The translations under genes were made by a program, and so were the position numbers. A DNA stretch of 64,000 nucleotides from Symbiodinium natans (Eukaryota > Sar > Dinophyceae > Suessiales > Symbiodiniaceae), in NCBI GenBank assembly GCA_905221605.1, contig CAJNDS010002125.1:139809-203808 (forward strand). The letters are read 5' to 3'. Position 1 is the first letter of the stretch. Each line of letters begins with the position of its first letter. The notes below the pieces were generated by a model. It had not been told where the DNA came from, searched no databases, and was given only the letters and a program-made list of their open reading frames with translations. Positions 41,271-50,999 of this stretch are shown here, one piece after another.

Positions 41271-41615
41271 AGCTGTTGTGCATCGTCAAAGCCTTGCTTT
41301 CGCGACGAAATCTGCAGGTGTGAGGCTCATGGGTTCGTAGGGGCCGAGTCCCTACTATCTGCTTGCGAACCCCCCCCCCAAAAAAAAAAAGATTAAAACA
41401 TATTCATCCTTACACATGCAAAAACGTAGGGATTCTCAACTGTCATTTGTTGAGGGTGTTCTTAAGCAAACAGTAGTTTCCATAGGCTTGGGATCTTTTG
41501 CTTTTCGCTTGGGGGTGGTATGAATTGAAACCGTGGCTGCGGTGGTGCTCCCACCCGCGAAGTCTGCCCAGCCGTCCACCGCCACCTCTGCCTTGTGCAT
41601 CATCAGCGGGTCAGG
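41271..41615 (-). CDS. Two exons around a family B element, unknown product
   Basis: Upstream segment 41615-41518 (KAEVAVDGWADFAGGSTTAA) and downstream 41350-41275 (GPYEPMSLTPADFVAKARL), separated by family B (41352-41475) and followed by family E. The pieces fit exactly between elements. Product unknown. Confidence 0.45.
41352..41475. mobile_element. Introner-like element, family B (copy 6)
   Basis: Ends CTACTATCTGCTTGCGAACCCC and GTTCTTAAGCAAACAGTAG, with a C9/A11 tract in the left arm. Confidence 0.75.
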
Positions 41616-42134
41616 GTTTAAGGTTTAGGGCGAAACTGCATAGGGGTTCAAAGTTTTGGGTTTAGGGCGAAAAATCATGGTGACTGTTCGTCAGGGAAGT
41701 CGGCCATCAGACCGGGCACGGTGCCTCCTACTCCTCTCCACCCCTTTAAGCCCTAAGTCCTTTTCCCTAACCCTGTGTGACCCCTTTGAACCTGAACCCC
41801 TGCGCCTCCTTGTGATTGACCTGGAGGTCTCCGCCAAAGAGGAGCAAGGCGTAGACCTTTCAAAAAGGGGGTCCAAGAACCACATGCCCACAATTACCTG
41901 GCATGTTTAGATAGCCAGAAGAGCTGAATTTAGGGTTTAGTCGCTCACTCTCGCACAAGGCCGGCAAGGTTCATGGGGTCACTTCCTCTCTTAGGGTCTA
42001 GGGCTTCTCACGTGGCCTGCACATGTTCTGCATCCTTCCCGCGGATGAAAGACGGAACGAACACATGACACCTGCCTCCACCTCCAAGCAACTGCAAGAA
42101 CAATCAATCGCGCGCAAGCCCAAACAACCCTATG

Positions 42135-42245
42135 ATATGGGGAGATGTTTTGGAAGCGCCCCTGACTTAGAACGACCCCCCTTTTCAGGGGGCTGCTCTC
42201 TCAGTGCTGCCCAGGGCACGGAGGCTTCCGAGCAGCCGGTGAGAA
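42135..42245 (-). CDS. Exon candidate, unknown product
   Basis: Open segment EASVPWAALREQPPEKGGRS continuing to a TGA. A 95-codon plus frame overlaps but is less protein-like. Confidence 0.3.
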
Positions 42246-42349
42246 CTAGCTTGGTCGGATGCCGTGGGTTACCTGGGCGCAGTTTTGAACTCGCGCAAGG
42301 CGGGCATTAGTAGGGCTTGGGTGGGTGCCCCCAGAAACGGTTTGTTGTT

Positions 42350-42420
42350 GGGATGTTCCCCCCCTATTATAATCCCTAATAGTCCCTATGAAGGACTGTT
42401 CGTATGAGGGGGAACATCCC
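42350..42420. mobile_element. Introner-like element, family A (copy 4, short)
   Basis: GGGATGTTCCCCCCCTATTATAATCC...GGACTGTTCGTATGAGGGGGAACATCCC; compact 71-bp version. Confidence 0.7.
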
Positions 42421-42424
42421 TAGT

Positions 42425-42832
42425 TTAAGGGTTTAGGGATGCCAACGCCTTCATGTTCTGGCAAGCAGCTCTGTTGCTGGACCATCTTGTCCTGAGCCAA
42501 GGGCAGGAGTACAGCTGCTCTGAAAGCTCCCAATTTCCAAACCAGCCAAGAAACCCCAACAAAAGAGCCCTAGACCCTGTAAATCCTGAAGCCGCATCTT
42601 CCCATTCCACTTGAACCAACCACCAGCCCCCGATCAGGCAAGCTTTATCCTCTATCGTTGAGGTCATTCGGAACCCTCTCTTGGGTTCTGAATTCGATAG
42701 AAACACTAGAATAATATAGAACTCACCAAGGGGACTACGAACCTTGTAGGATTTTTGCCGGGATTCGGAACTTGAGTGCTTTACCTTGCCTCCTCTAAGC
42801 TGGGCTGGGTTTGGGGCGCCCTCTACAAACAT
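42425..42832 (-). CDS. Gene fragment, 135-codon frame, unknown product
   Basis: Begins near a Met (FVEGAPNPAQLRGGKVKHSS) and includes CLIGGWWLVQVEWEDAASGF and a Trp-rich C-terminal part. The middle (about 42745-42670, AT-rich) may be a short intron that happens to stay open. No domain recognised. Confidence 0.4.
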   Translation of the reverse strand: MFVEGAPNPAQLRGGKVKHSSSESRQKSYKVRSPLGEFYIILVFLSNSEPKRGFRMTSTIEDKACLIGGWWLVQVEWEDAASGFTGSRALLLGFLGWFGNWELSEQLYSCPWLRTRWSSNRAACQNMKALASLNP

Positions 42833-42843
42833 AGCTTTTTCTT

Positions 42844-42953
42844 GGGTTTAGGGTTTAGGGTTAGGGTTTAGGGTTTAGGGTTTAGGGTTCAGGGTTCAGG
42901 GTTCAGGGTTCAGGGTTTAGGGTTTAGGGTTTAGGGTTTAGGGCTTAGGCCCA
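42844..42953. repeat. Interstitial telomere-like array (TTTAGGG)
   Basis: About 15 units with a block of four TTCAGGG variants. Confidence 0.95.
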
Positions 42954-43076
42954 GAGAGCTCCGCAAAGCTGCCCCACCATTTTGTGTTGCGCCCAGGCGC
43001 AGAGTACATCACGTAGGGGCAGGCGTAGGAGTTCTCCTTGAACCTGGGCTCTGTCTGTTGGAGGCTCTCCTTGCTG

Positions 43077-43160
43077 AATACCCCAGCTCAAAAAAGGTTA
43101 ACCTGCTATATGTAGTAGGACTGTATAAAGCCAAAAAGGTGAAAGGTGACCTACCCAGTC
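43077..43160. mobile_element. Introner-like element, family D (copy 3)
   Basis: CCCAGCTCAAAAAAGGTTAACC...AAAAGGTGAAAGGTGACCTACCCAGTC. Confidence 0.7.
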
Positions 43161-43164
43161 CCTA

Positions 43165-43411
43165 AGGCAAACCCCAGAACCTCAGAACTCGATCTCTGCT
43201 TGCTGCACGGGGTGCAGCAGGGAGGAAGGGTGGAGAAAGGCGCGGAGCCGTGGAGGACGGGCACCCGACACCTGCAGCCGTTCGCATTCAGCCGTTCGCA
43301 TTGAGGGGGTGGGTGGTGATTTGGCGATGGGGGGTTTTGCTGCATGTGGCAGTGGCTGTTCTGTCGGATGTCAGACGTGACTTTAGGCTTTTCTTGGGAC
43401 GACTCTGACAT
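43165..43411 (-). CDS. Exon beginning with ATG, Ser/Pro/Cys-rich, unknown product
   Basis: Starts MSESSQEKPKVTSDIRQNSH and continues with a Pro/Cys-rich part (CRCRVPVLHG, PPCCTPCSKQ). It sits exactly between a family F element (upstream) and a family D element (downstream), as expected for an exon between two introner-derived introns. Confidence 0.45.
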
Positions 43412-43434
43412 CCTCTCGTTTGGGAGGCTGACTG

Positions 43435-43594
43435 GTTCCTAGTAGGAATAGTAGGGAATGAGGGAATGGGGTACCCCTAGTAATTCTGTAAATAAATGTT
43501 AAAAAAAATATATATATATATATATATATGTATATGTATGTTTATAATCCATTCAAGGGAAAAATATAGGGTACCTCATTCCCAAATCTCCTTC
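43435..43594. mobile_element. Family F element with AT microsatellite inside
   Basis: Left GAATGAGGGAATGGGGTACC, right GGGTACCTCATTCCC, with an (AT)n run at 43508-43532. Confidence 0.65.
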
Positions 43595-43607
43595 TAAGAA
43601 AAGAGTT

Positions 43608-43716
43608 GGGGGGTCTCTCCAGCCTCTGTGGCGCCTTCCTCCCGGATCCAGTATCGGATCTCCCGGGCGTCGTTGCTCACTTGGATGGATCCGGCGAGGC
43701 TGTCCTGAGTCGGTTT
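43608..43716 (-). CDS. Exon, unknown product
   Basis: 36 open codons with very good coding character (SLAGSIQVSNDAREIRYWIR then EEGATEAGE). Directly upstream of the family F element on minus. Confidence 0.5.
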
Positions 43717-44044
43717 GGGGTTTAGGGTTTAGGGTTTAGGGTTTAGGGTTTAGGGTTTGGGGTTTGGGGTTTGGGGTTTAGGGTTTGGGGTGTAGGGTTT
43801 GGGGTGAAGTTCTACGAGTTCACTGAGGAGAGCAATGAGAGATGATCTCCTCCCCCTAGTATTAACCCCCCCCCCCCCTACCCCCCAATCTTACAATACC
43901 CCCCCCCACCCCCCACCCCCCTCATGTAACCCTAAACCCTAAACCCTAATATTAGGGGGAGGGTGCTTCCCAACCCTGCTCCGCTCACACGTGGCAGCTG
44001 CCATGGTTTAGGGTTTAGGGTTTAGGGTGAACCGCCCTGTTACC

Positions 44045-44153
44045 TGGCACGCGTCTTGGCAGCTCCCAGCACCCAAGCTTCTCTGGGCAGCAAGCACTGA
44101 GCACGGACAACAAGCGCAACCCGCAAACCTACGTAGGCACATTGCGCCGCTTT
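44045..44153 (-). CDS. Exon with consensus donor, unknown product
   Basis: Reads AYVGLRVALVVRAQCLLPRE then AWVLGAAKTRA and ends at AG|GTAACA. The upstream edge abuts TTTAGGG repeats. Confidence 0.5.
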
Positions 44154-44478
44154 AGGGTTTAGGGTTTAGGGTTTATCGCTTTCCGTATCTGCGGCCCGAC
44201 CGAGGTGCGCTTGGACCGCCGGCGTGCACGTCCCGTGGCTGGGGCCGGCCAGTGCAAGTGTTCACAGCCACGCAGGGACTTCTAAAGGCTGATGATATAA
44301 GGCTCGTTAATCAGGCCCTCTGCGCTTGCGTCCCAAGCCCTCGACCAGTTGCATTGGGCATCTTCTACTTTTATGTTAGCTCAGCCGAAGATTCCCAAAC
44401 CCTAGCCTTAAACACTCGCTCCGCCAGAGCCCTTGAGCCAATCCTCACGCCCTGAACTTCCCTTTCAATAGAGAATCC

Positions 44479-44668
44479 TTTAGGGTTTAGGGTTAGGGTT
44501 TAGGGTTTAGGGTTTAGGGTTTAGGGTTCAGGGTTCAGGGTTTAGGGTTTAGGGTTTAGGGTTTAGGGTTTAGGGTTTAGGGTTTAGGGTTTAGGGTTTA
44601 GGGTTTAGGGTTTAGGGTTTAGGGTTTGGGGTTTTTGGTTTGGGGTTTAGGGTTTAGGGTTTAGGGTT
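44479..44668. repeat. Interstitial telomere-like array (TTTAGGG)
   Basis: About 26 units with two TTCAGGG variants and a TTTTGGTTTGGGG interruption near 44635. Confidence 0.97.
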
Positions 44669-44669
44669 T

Positions 44670-44804
44670 CCCCACACCCTCTGTTGCTTCCAGATTCCCT
44701 GCTTTTTCTACATCCGAAGCCATAGGTCCTACATCCCTGGTAGCCCACAAAAGGCCAGGCGGCGGTGAACTTGAGCGGGGGCCGCTCCACTTTGGAAACC
44801 TGTG
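44670..44804 (-). CDS. Exon, unknown product
   Basis: An acceptor (ATACCCACAG) precedes VSKVERPPLKFTAAWPFVGY and a Cys-containing tail. Clear coding character at the start; the end merges into telomere-like repeats. Confidence 0.5.
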
Positions 44805-45552
44805 GGTATAGCCTGAGTTGAAAGTGTGAAATGCCAGATGGGTGTACAGCTTCAGGGTTCAGGGCGCAGGGTTTAGGGCTGTAGCACCTGAGTAGGCCCG
44901 AGCACCGAGGAAACTGAAGTGGCCTCGTAGCTGAGGATCGAGATCATGAAGGACGACCCTCAACCAGCCGGGGCCATACATGAGACATGGCGACGAGGTC
45001 TCATGCTTGTCTTCATCCTGGATTTAGGGCTCTCTTTTTTATGGCCTCCCGCCGAGCCGAAGGAAAGTCCACAGTGTGGCATATATGGCATATTCGGTAC
45101 GTGGTTCTGCAAGGGATGTCAGCGACCTGCCTGTTTCTCGGCCCCAACCCCAAGGAACAAACCCCGGGCACGAAGAAACAGTACTCGCCACCCACGCTCG
45201 CCCACTCTGCTGGCCCATTCAATGTTCACTCTCAGCGCCCCCGAAACAAGCGGCGTAGGGTTTTAGGTTTTACATGGCGAAAACACTTTCCGAGCACATC
45301 GAGTCGTCTATTCAAGACTCCAGAGATTTGCCTGGCCGTAGGGCATCCACACCGCCAAACCAACACCCGCAGGCCAACCAACCAGGCAAAAATCGAAGAC
45401 CTAGCCATTCAGTGTAGGGTTTTCTCGAGTGGGTTTGGGGGGCCCTAGACCATCGCGCCGGGACAAGGGCCCAAACAGCTTTCACAGCACCCCGAAACCC
45501 TAGACCCGCATTTGGCTTGGATAGAAGCTTGAAAAATGGCTTGATTTTGGGG

Positions 45553-45631
45553 TTTCGGGTCCACGTGCGCTTTGTAGGGTTTGGAGTTTAGGGTTTAGGG
45601 TTTCGAGTCTACGTGCGCTTTGTGGGGTTTG
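45553..45631. repeat. 31-bp imperfect duplication around telomere-like bases
   Basis: TTTCGGGTCCACGTGCGCTT... at 45553-45583 and TTTCGAGTCTACGTGCGCTT... at 45601-45631 (three to four differences) enclose AGTTTAGGGTTTAGGG. Confidence 0.75.
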
Positions 45632-45710
45632 TTCACACCGGCTGCCAAGAAGAGCCAAGCGACCCTGCCACCACCGCAGCTCGGACGACCTCAGGTGGAG
45701 TATCATCAAA

Positions 45711-45859
45711 CTACTGTTTGCTTAAAAAACCCTTTATGACTAATTCTAAAAAATAAGAATATTCTTCCTTATTGAGGGTAATATTGAGGGTAATGTAATA
45801 TTATCCTTAATATGGAAGAATATTTCTATTTTTTTGGGGGGTTCTTAGGCAATTAGTAG
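45711..45859. mobile_element. Introner-like element, family B (copy 7)
   Basis: CTACTGTTTGCTTAAAAAACCC ... GGGGTTCTTAGGCAATTAGTAG, with a central palindrome made of TTATTGAGGGTAATA repeats. From here to 46120 there are only homopolymer and AAC-type simple repeats, no gene. Confidence 0.7.
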
Positions 45860-46124
45860 CAAATACCTGGCAGCCGCAGTATAAGGACCTCTAAGGACCT
45901 CTCAGCTCGGGGGGGGGGGGGGAGGCTTTCCTTTGCAAACAGGGGCATGAAGAACCCTACTAACCCTCTTTGAAACATGTCCCCGCAAACCCAGAAACCA
46001 CCCGCCCCCCCCCCCCCCCCCCCACCCAAACAAACAACAAAATAAAAGCAGCAACAACAACAACAACAAAAACAAAAAACAAATAAATAAAAAACCGCGC
46101 CCTAAACCCTAAGCCAAACAAAAC

Positions 46125-46231
46125 TCGCTAGAGAAACGTCGGCTGAAACGCGGGCCAGGGCGGCCCTCCAGTCCCCTGCGTTGCAGTCGGCCTCCACCCT
46201 CTGGAAACCCAGGGATCGGAGGCCTCTCTGA
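46125..46231 (-). CDS. Exon, helical, possibly PPR-like
   Basis: Reads LRSLGFQRVEADCNAGDWRA then ALARVSADVS. The CNAGDWRAAL wording resembles pentatricopeptide helices, but a single unit is not proof. Flanked by TTTAGGG repeats. Confidence 0.45.
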
Positions 46232-46738
46232 GGGTTTAGGGTTTAGGACGTTTTGGGGCTCGAGGGGTTTAGGATTCTAGGGTTCTAGGGTGTTGGGAGT
46301 TCTAGGGTTCTAGGGTTTTGGGTTCTAGGGTTTTGAGGTTCTAGGGTTCTTGGGTTTAGGGTGTTACTTGGGGGGTTTGCTCTGCGCGTTAAGGAGACTC
46401 AGGGTCCTTGCTGGCCCCAAGAAGGCTTGATTTTGGAGATTGTTTAAGGTGCTTCCATGAATTCCCTGGGGCTGGGCCGAAATTTCGTTGGGCCCAGCCC
46501 CCCCCCCCCCCCCCCCACCGGCATCGCAGACCCACGCCGTAACACCGACGCAACTTAAAACGAAGCTCAAAATCCCAAACCCTACAGCGGGCATTAGGCG
46601 CCGAACCACCAACCAGGCAACAAGCTCAGGCGAAACTAAGCAATAAGAAGGCACCCTCCTTGGTTTCAAGGGGCTTGTAAGGGGAGCCGGAGCCCTAGAA
46701 AGAAGGGAGCCAGGGCCTAGTCTGGGTCCTAGTTGGTT

Positions 46739-46855
46739 CTACCGCTTGCCGAAGAACCCCAAAGAAGAAGAAGAAGAAGAAGCACTCATCCCTACACTAC
46801 CCCTTATAAGGAAGAGTATTTGTTATGCACCTAGGGGTTCTTAAGCAAATAGTAG
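46739..46855. mobile_element. Introner-like element, family B (copy 8)
   Basis: CTACCGCTTGCCGAAGAACCCC ... GGGGTTCTTAAGCAAATAGTAG, with an AAG microsatellite in the left arm. Confidence 0.7.
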
Positions 46856-46887
46856 GGGTTAGCTTAAGGAGGATGCTCTTGATTCCC

Positions 46888-47400
46888 TCTGAAAAAATAT
46901 TCCTGAGTAGCCCTCTTAAACGCAATAAGGGGAAAATACAATAGAGGCCTTGAAACTATCGGAAAAACATTGCTAAATATCCCCTTAACCCAAGAAATGA
47001 ACATAGAATAGAGTGCAAGCCCTTACAAACCCTTTGAAGCAATATTCCCAAACATCGCTCTTAAACCCAAAAAAGGGAAAGCATAGAAGATTCCAAGCCC
47101 GCAATGCCCGCTGAAACCTAAACATCCCTCTCACCCCAATAAGGGGAAAACACAATAGATCCCAAGCCCTTAAAACCGTCTGACATATCCCTCTTCGACC
47201 AAAAGAAGGTGAAACAAAAACGGTATCCTCGTAAACCGAACAAGGGGAAGATATGAACGATTCCCAGAGGGCATACCTTCGAAACAGGGGCATCCTCTTA
47301 AACCCCAGAAGGTGGAAATATGGAAGATTCCGAGAGGCCCTACCGAGGAAACAGGGCTATCCCTCTTAAACCCAAGAAGGGGAACAGATGGAAGATTCCT
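46888..47400. repeat. Tandem array of about eight family E units
   Basis: Repeats of AAAATATTCC..ATATCCCTCTTAAACCCAA-AAGGGGAAAAYAYRGAAGATTCC of about 60-70 bp, each diverged by 10-25 percent by eye. Elsewhere family E is a single intron unit. Confidence 0.75.
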
Positions 47401-47408
47401 TACGGGCT

Positions 47409-47492
47409 GAATACCCCAGCCACAAGCAAGTTAACCTCTTATAGGTAGAAGGATTCTGCATGACCAAAAAGGCTCAAGGTTTCCTACCCAGT
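47409..47492. mobile_element. Introner-like element, family D (copy 4)
   Basis: ACCCCAGCCACAAGCAAGTTAACC...AAAAGGCTCAAGGTTTCCTACCCAGTC, embedded at the end of the family E array. Confidence 0.6.
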
Positions 47493-47510
47493 CCGGAAGA
47501 TTCCCAGAGG

Positions 47511-47602
47511 GCCCGCCTTGTACTAACAGTCCTTAGGAGGGATTATAGTAGGGGGTACTGTAAACCCCATTAAGGACTGTTAGTATAAGGGAGAACATCC
47601 CA
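47511..47602. mobile_element. Introner-like element, family A (copy 5)
   Basis: TTGTACTAACAGTCCTTAGG ... GGACTGTTAGTATAAGGGAGAACATCCC; the leftmost few bases are replaced. It lies inside another family E unit (nested). Confidence 0.65.
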
Positions 47603-47684
47603 ACCAAGAAGGGCAAAATATGGAAGATTCCCAGAGAGCCCTAAACCCTAAACCCTAAGCCCTAAACCCTAAACCCCCACCTTA

Positions 47685-47780
47685 GAAAAGCAGCTGGAGG
47701 GCCTCGGAGGAGTTGGGCTCGACTCGCCTCGGCCTCCACCATGCGCTCGTAGGAGAGGCCCAGCTCTCCACCTCGGAGTT
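47685..47780 (-). CDS. Exon candidate, unknown product
   Basis: GELGLSYERMVEAEASRAQL, clearly helical and coding-like, next to telomere-like repeats on both sides. Confidence 0.4.
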
Positions 47781-48419
47781 TTTCTTTCGGGTTTAGGGTT
47801 TAGGGTTTAGGGTTTAGGGTTTAGGGTTTCTGCAGCGCCATCTCCGATAGAGTTTAGGGTTGAGGGTTGGGGGGGGTTCTTTTGGGTTGTTTTTGGGTTT
47901 TTAGGGGGGTGGGGTGATAGGGGTGTCGGGCTGTCGGTGTGTTTTGGGGGGTTTTAGGGGTTTTGGGGGTTTATGGATTTTTGTTTTTAGGGGGTTAGTT
48001 AGGGTGATGAGGGCTTTCGGGGTGGCACGCGTTTATGTTCTAAGGAGGACCACTATCCCGAACAGTGCCAGAGTAGATGAGCTGGCTTGAAAAGGGCTGG
48101 CCGTGCCTGGAGGGGGGCAGCTTTAGGTGTTCAGGTGTTTCGGGTTTTAGGGATCTTATGACGACTGGCAAAGGTTTCCAAGGTTTCTGGCCAGTTGGCG
48201 TGGCCTTGCTACCCAATGGCCAGGTGCTCCTGGCGAAGCTATAAACCAGCCGCACATCCCGCTGCCTTCTCCTTCGCTACGAAGTCTGAGTCCCAGGCCA
48301 CCCCGAGCCCTAAACTCTTCAGCCCCGTCGCAAACACCAACAAACCCCTTGGCGAATCCTCCGACTCTCTGGACCCCTGTACGAACCCCAAGCTTGCAAG
48401 TCAGGGCGTAGGGTTCTTT

Positions 48420-48606
48420 TCGGACCGCAGGGTTGCCAAAAAACCCCCCGAACCCCGAACCCTGGAGTTCGCCGAAGGCTGTACTTTTGTCTTGGCCCGG
48501 GACAGAAGGATCGGCGGGCGTTGGAGGCCACGAAGGCCTCGAATTTCTCGGGGCTTACATCTTCCGGGCATGTCAAGACAATTGTTGTCCATTGTAGAGA
48601 TGGCAT
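48420..48606 (-). CDS. Exon, unknown product
   Basis: Reads LQWTTIVLTCPEDVSPEKFE then AFVASNARRSFCPGPRQKYS. High coding character. An overlapping 82-codon frame exists (48401-48649) but is less convincing. No family assigned. Confidence 0.45.
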
Positions 48607-49682
48607 CTGAGTTTCGTGTTTGGTGACGTGTAGGCTTTGCTAGCTCCATCGTCGCTTGACTCAGAATAAGAGACCTGTGAAGCCTTGCGCCGTGCTAATG
48701 TTGAAAGTTCAGCCTAGGTCAAACTACATGCCGCAGCACCGGAAAGTCAAGACTTCCCTGCCAAGGCAGACTACTTGCAGCCCATCGCGCGCTCTGCACG
48801 TGTGTGTCGGAATCCCACATCCCGCCACGACAGAACATCACACCTCAAGCCCACTGCCCTAAACCCTAAACCCTAAACCCTAAACCCTAAAACCCTAAAC
48901 CCCAAACCCTCTCAGACAGGCGCCTCCATGATGGCCACCCAAAGGCAGTGGTCGGACTTGCTGCCGCCTTGGCCTCTGAGAGCCTGGAGGATTCGGCACT
49001 GACCGGCTGAAAAAACATGGGCTGTGGGTGTTTCGGGTTTAGGGTTTAGGGTTTAGGACTCTCCCAGGTATGTCTGGTGGCATGACGGAGTGACACACAG
49101 GGATGAGAACAGTGGAGCCGCTTCCCCTATGCCCCTTCTTTGCTAATGAGGTGGGCATCCTCTCACAAGGATCCAAGACCCTTTCTAAACCCCTCGTGAG
49201 GTCCGGGCTCCGGAGGCCCTCTAAACTCTTCTTGAGAATAGGTGCACAGTAGGGTCAGAAGTAGAAGCATGGTTTTACGTTTTGTCACCAACTTTGTTCA
49301 AGGGCCCTTCGTGAACCATGAACCTAAACCCGAAAACCCTTCTCATACACTAGACTAAACCTATACAGCTTACACCCGATAAGCCCTACACATCCACCTA
49401 CACCCTATCCCGTAAATGCCCTAAACCCTAAACACTACAGCCACTCTTGGCTTTCGGCCTTCTTCCGCAAGGCGTCGCGCGCCGCCTCCTGACTGGGCTT
49501 CCAGGCCTGATCCGTGGGAACGATTTTTTGTGTCTGATTTTGCCCCTAAACCCTAAACCCTATACCCCCTTCTTTTCCGTAAGCCCTAGGCTGCTCCAAG
49601 TCAGGTTCTGCGCTTTGAACGTGTTCACTTCCCAGCTGCTGATTGCCCAACCCGCCCTTTAACTCTGCACGGTTCAACAACA

Positions 49683-49800
49683 ACAACTAAATAAATAAAT
49701 AAATAAATAAATATATATATACACACAAGAATATAAATAAATAAATGAACATAAACATAAACATAAGTAAATAAATAAATAAGTATATATATATATATGA
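49683..49800. repeat. AAAT/ATATAT microsatellite
   Basis: (AAAT)n, (AT)n and ACATAA units. No gene seen between 48870 and 50030 apart from weak plus-strand frames. Confidence 0.95.
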
Positions 49801-50202
49801 TTATATATGTATGTATTCATTTACTTATTTCCATGAGCACCTTGCTCCAAACGAAAACCCAAAGATTTGATTATCGGTCCAAGTGCTCCACTAAATTCCT
49901 GGCGTCAGGGCTCCTTCGGCATCGGAGAGCGGACAGAAAGCCAGCCAGCTATGCCACACGCCGCGGAGGCCACACCTTGCAACCGGTTCGGGCTTAGGGT
50001 TTCGGGTTTAGGGTATGATCAGCCTGCTAAGTCACCTAGCACGGGTACACCAGAACAAAACAAGAATCAGCTATGGTATATGCACCCAGGAACATCCCAG
50101 CAAGAACCACTCTATCAGTTGGCACCCATTTAGGGCCGTCCTCCATCTTCGGAGAAAAAATGACTTGACAGGGTCTAGTTGTCAAGGACATCTCTGAGAT
50201 CT

Positions 50203-50433
50203 TTAGGGCATGGGCGCATTGAAACCCTCCATGTGAGCCTCCACGTCTGCACAACGCAAGCCTCCCAACGCCCTCAAAGCCAGCAAAAAATATGGAAGAC
50301 AGGCATTGACTCCAAGATGCCCAGGAAGGCTCCCAGAACGACCAGCCTGGACAGGAATGGGGCTGAGCAGTTCGGATGCGCGGTGGGGAAATGCAGACTC
50401 AGACCACTTGAGAGCTCGAAGATCTGGCTTCAC
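50203..50433 (-). CDS. Exon candidate, unknown product
   Basis: 76-codon frame with ALKWSESAFPHRASELLSPI and CLPYFLLALRALGGLRCADV, ending in TAA. A plus-strand 101-codon frame overlaps; minus preferred because neighbours are minus. Confidence 0.3.
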   Translation of the reverse strand: MKPDLRALKWSESAFPHRASELLSPIPVQAGRSGSLPGHLGVNACLPYFLLALRALGGLRCADVEAHMEGFNAPMP

Positions 50434-50549
50434 CCGCCTTGTTTCTCCTGCGCCTGGCTTTCCTCATTCCCTATAAAACCCTAATGCATGCCTGCCCACG
50501 CGGACGTCACAAGGCAGCGCTGCCTCAGCCAGCATCGGCTCTTAATGGC

Positions 50550-50750
50550 TTACGGGGGGGGGGCAAAAGCTTGACAAAGCATTTTGTGCTTGATTTTCTT
50601 TGGGTGTTGTAGATGCGCATGATTACAACGTGAACAGACAGACAATGCCACAGGGGCCGGGTAGGAGTTCTGATGCTCAGCGACAGAGCCACGAAATGCA
50701 CTGGAAGAGAGCAAGCCGAAACCGCTTTTCAACCCGGGCTGGTCCCCCAC
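50550..50750 (-). CDS. Exon candidate, unknown product
   Basis: 66 codons with SSAFRGSVAEHQNSYPAPVA and CSRCNHAHLQHPKKIKHKML. Protein-like with Cys/His, no defined motif. Confidence 0.4.
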   Translation of the reverse strand: MGDQPGLKSGFGLLSSSAFRGSVAEHQNSYPAPVALSVCSRCNHAHLQHPKKIKHKMLCQAFAPPP

Positions 50751-50816
50751 ACCCTAAAGCCCAAAAAGCTTTACCCCAGTAACCCTGGAGCCCTTTTTGG
50801 TTAAACCCTTCAGCTT

Positions 50817-50849
50817 AGGATGTTCCCCCTTATACTAACAGTCCTTGAG
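50817..50849. mobile_element. Family A, left half only
   Basis: TAGGATGTTCCCCCTTATACTAACAGTCCTTGAG with no right half; telomere-like repeats follow. Confidence 0.6.
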
Positions 50850-50999
50850 CCCTCTTTGCTTAAACCCTAACCCCTAAACCCTAAACCCCAAACCCTAAAC
50901 CCTAAACCCTAAACCCTCAACCCTAAACCCTGAACCCTAAACCCTTCAGCCCTTACAAGTCCTCAAGCACCTGTAAACCATGAAGCCCGAGATGCCAAG

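Noticed and set aside
46888-47400. CRISPR-like regular repeats
   Set aside because: Units are contiguous and diverged with no spacers, and the genome is eukaryotic. It is a tandem family E array.
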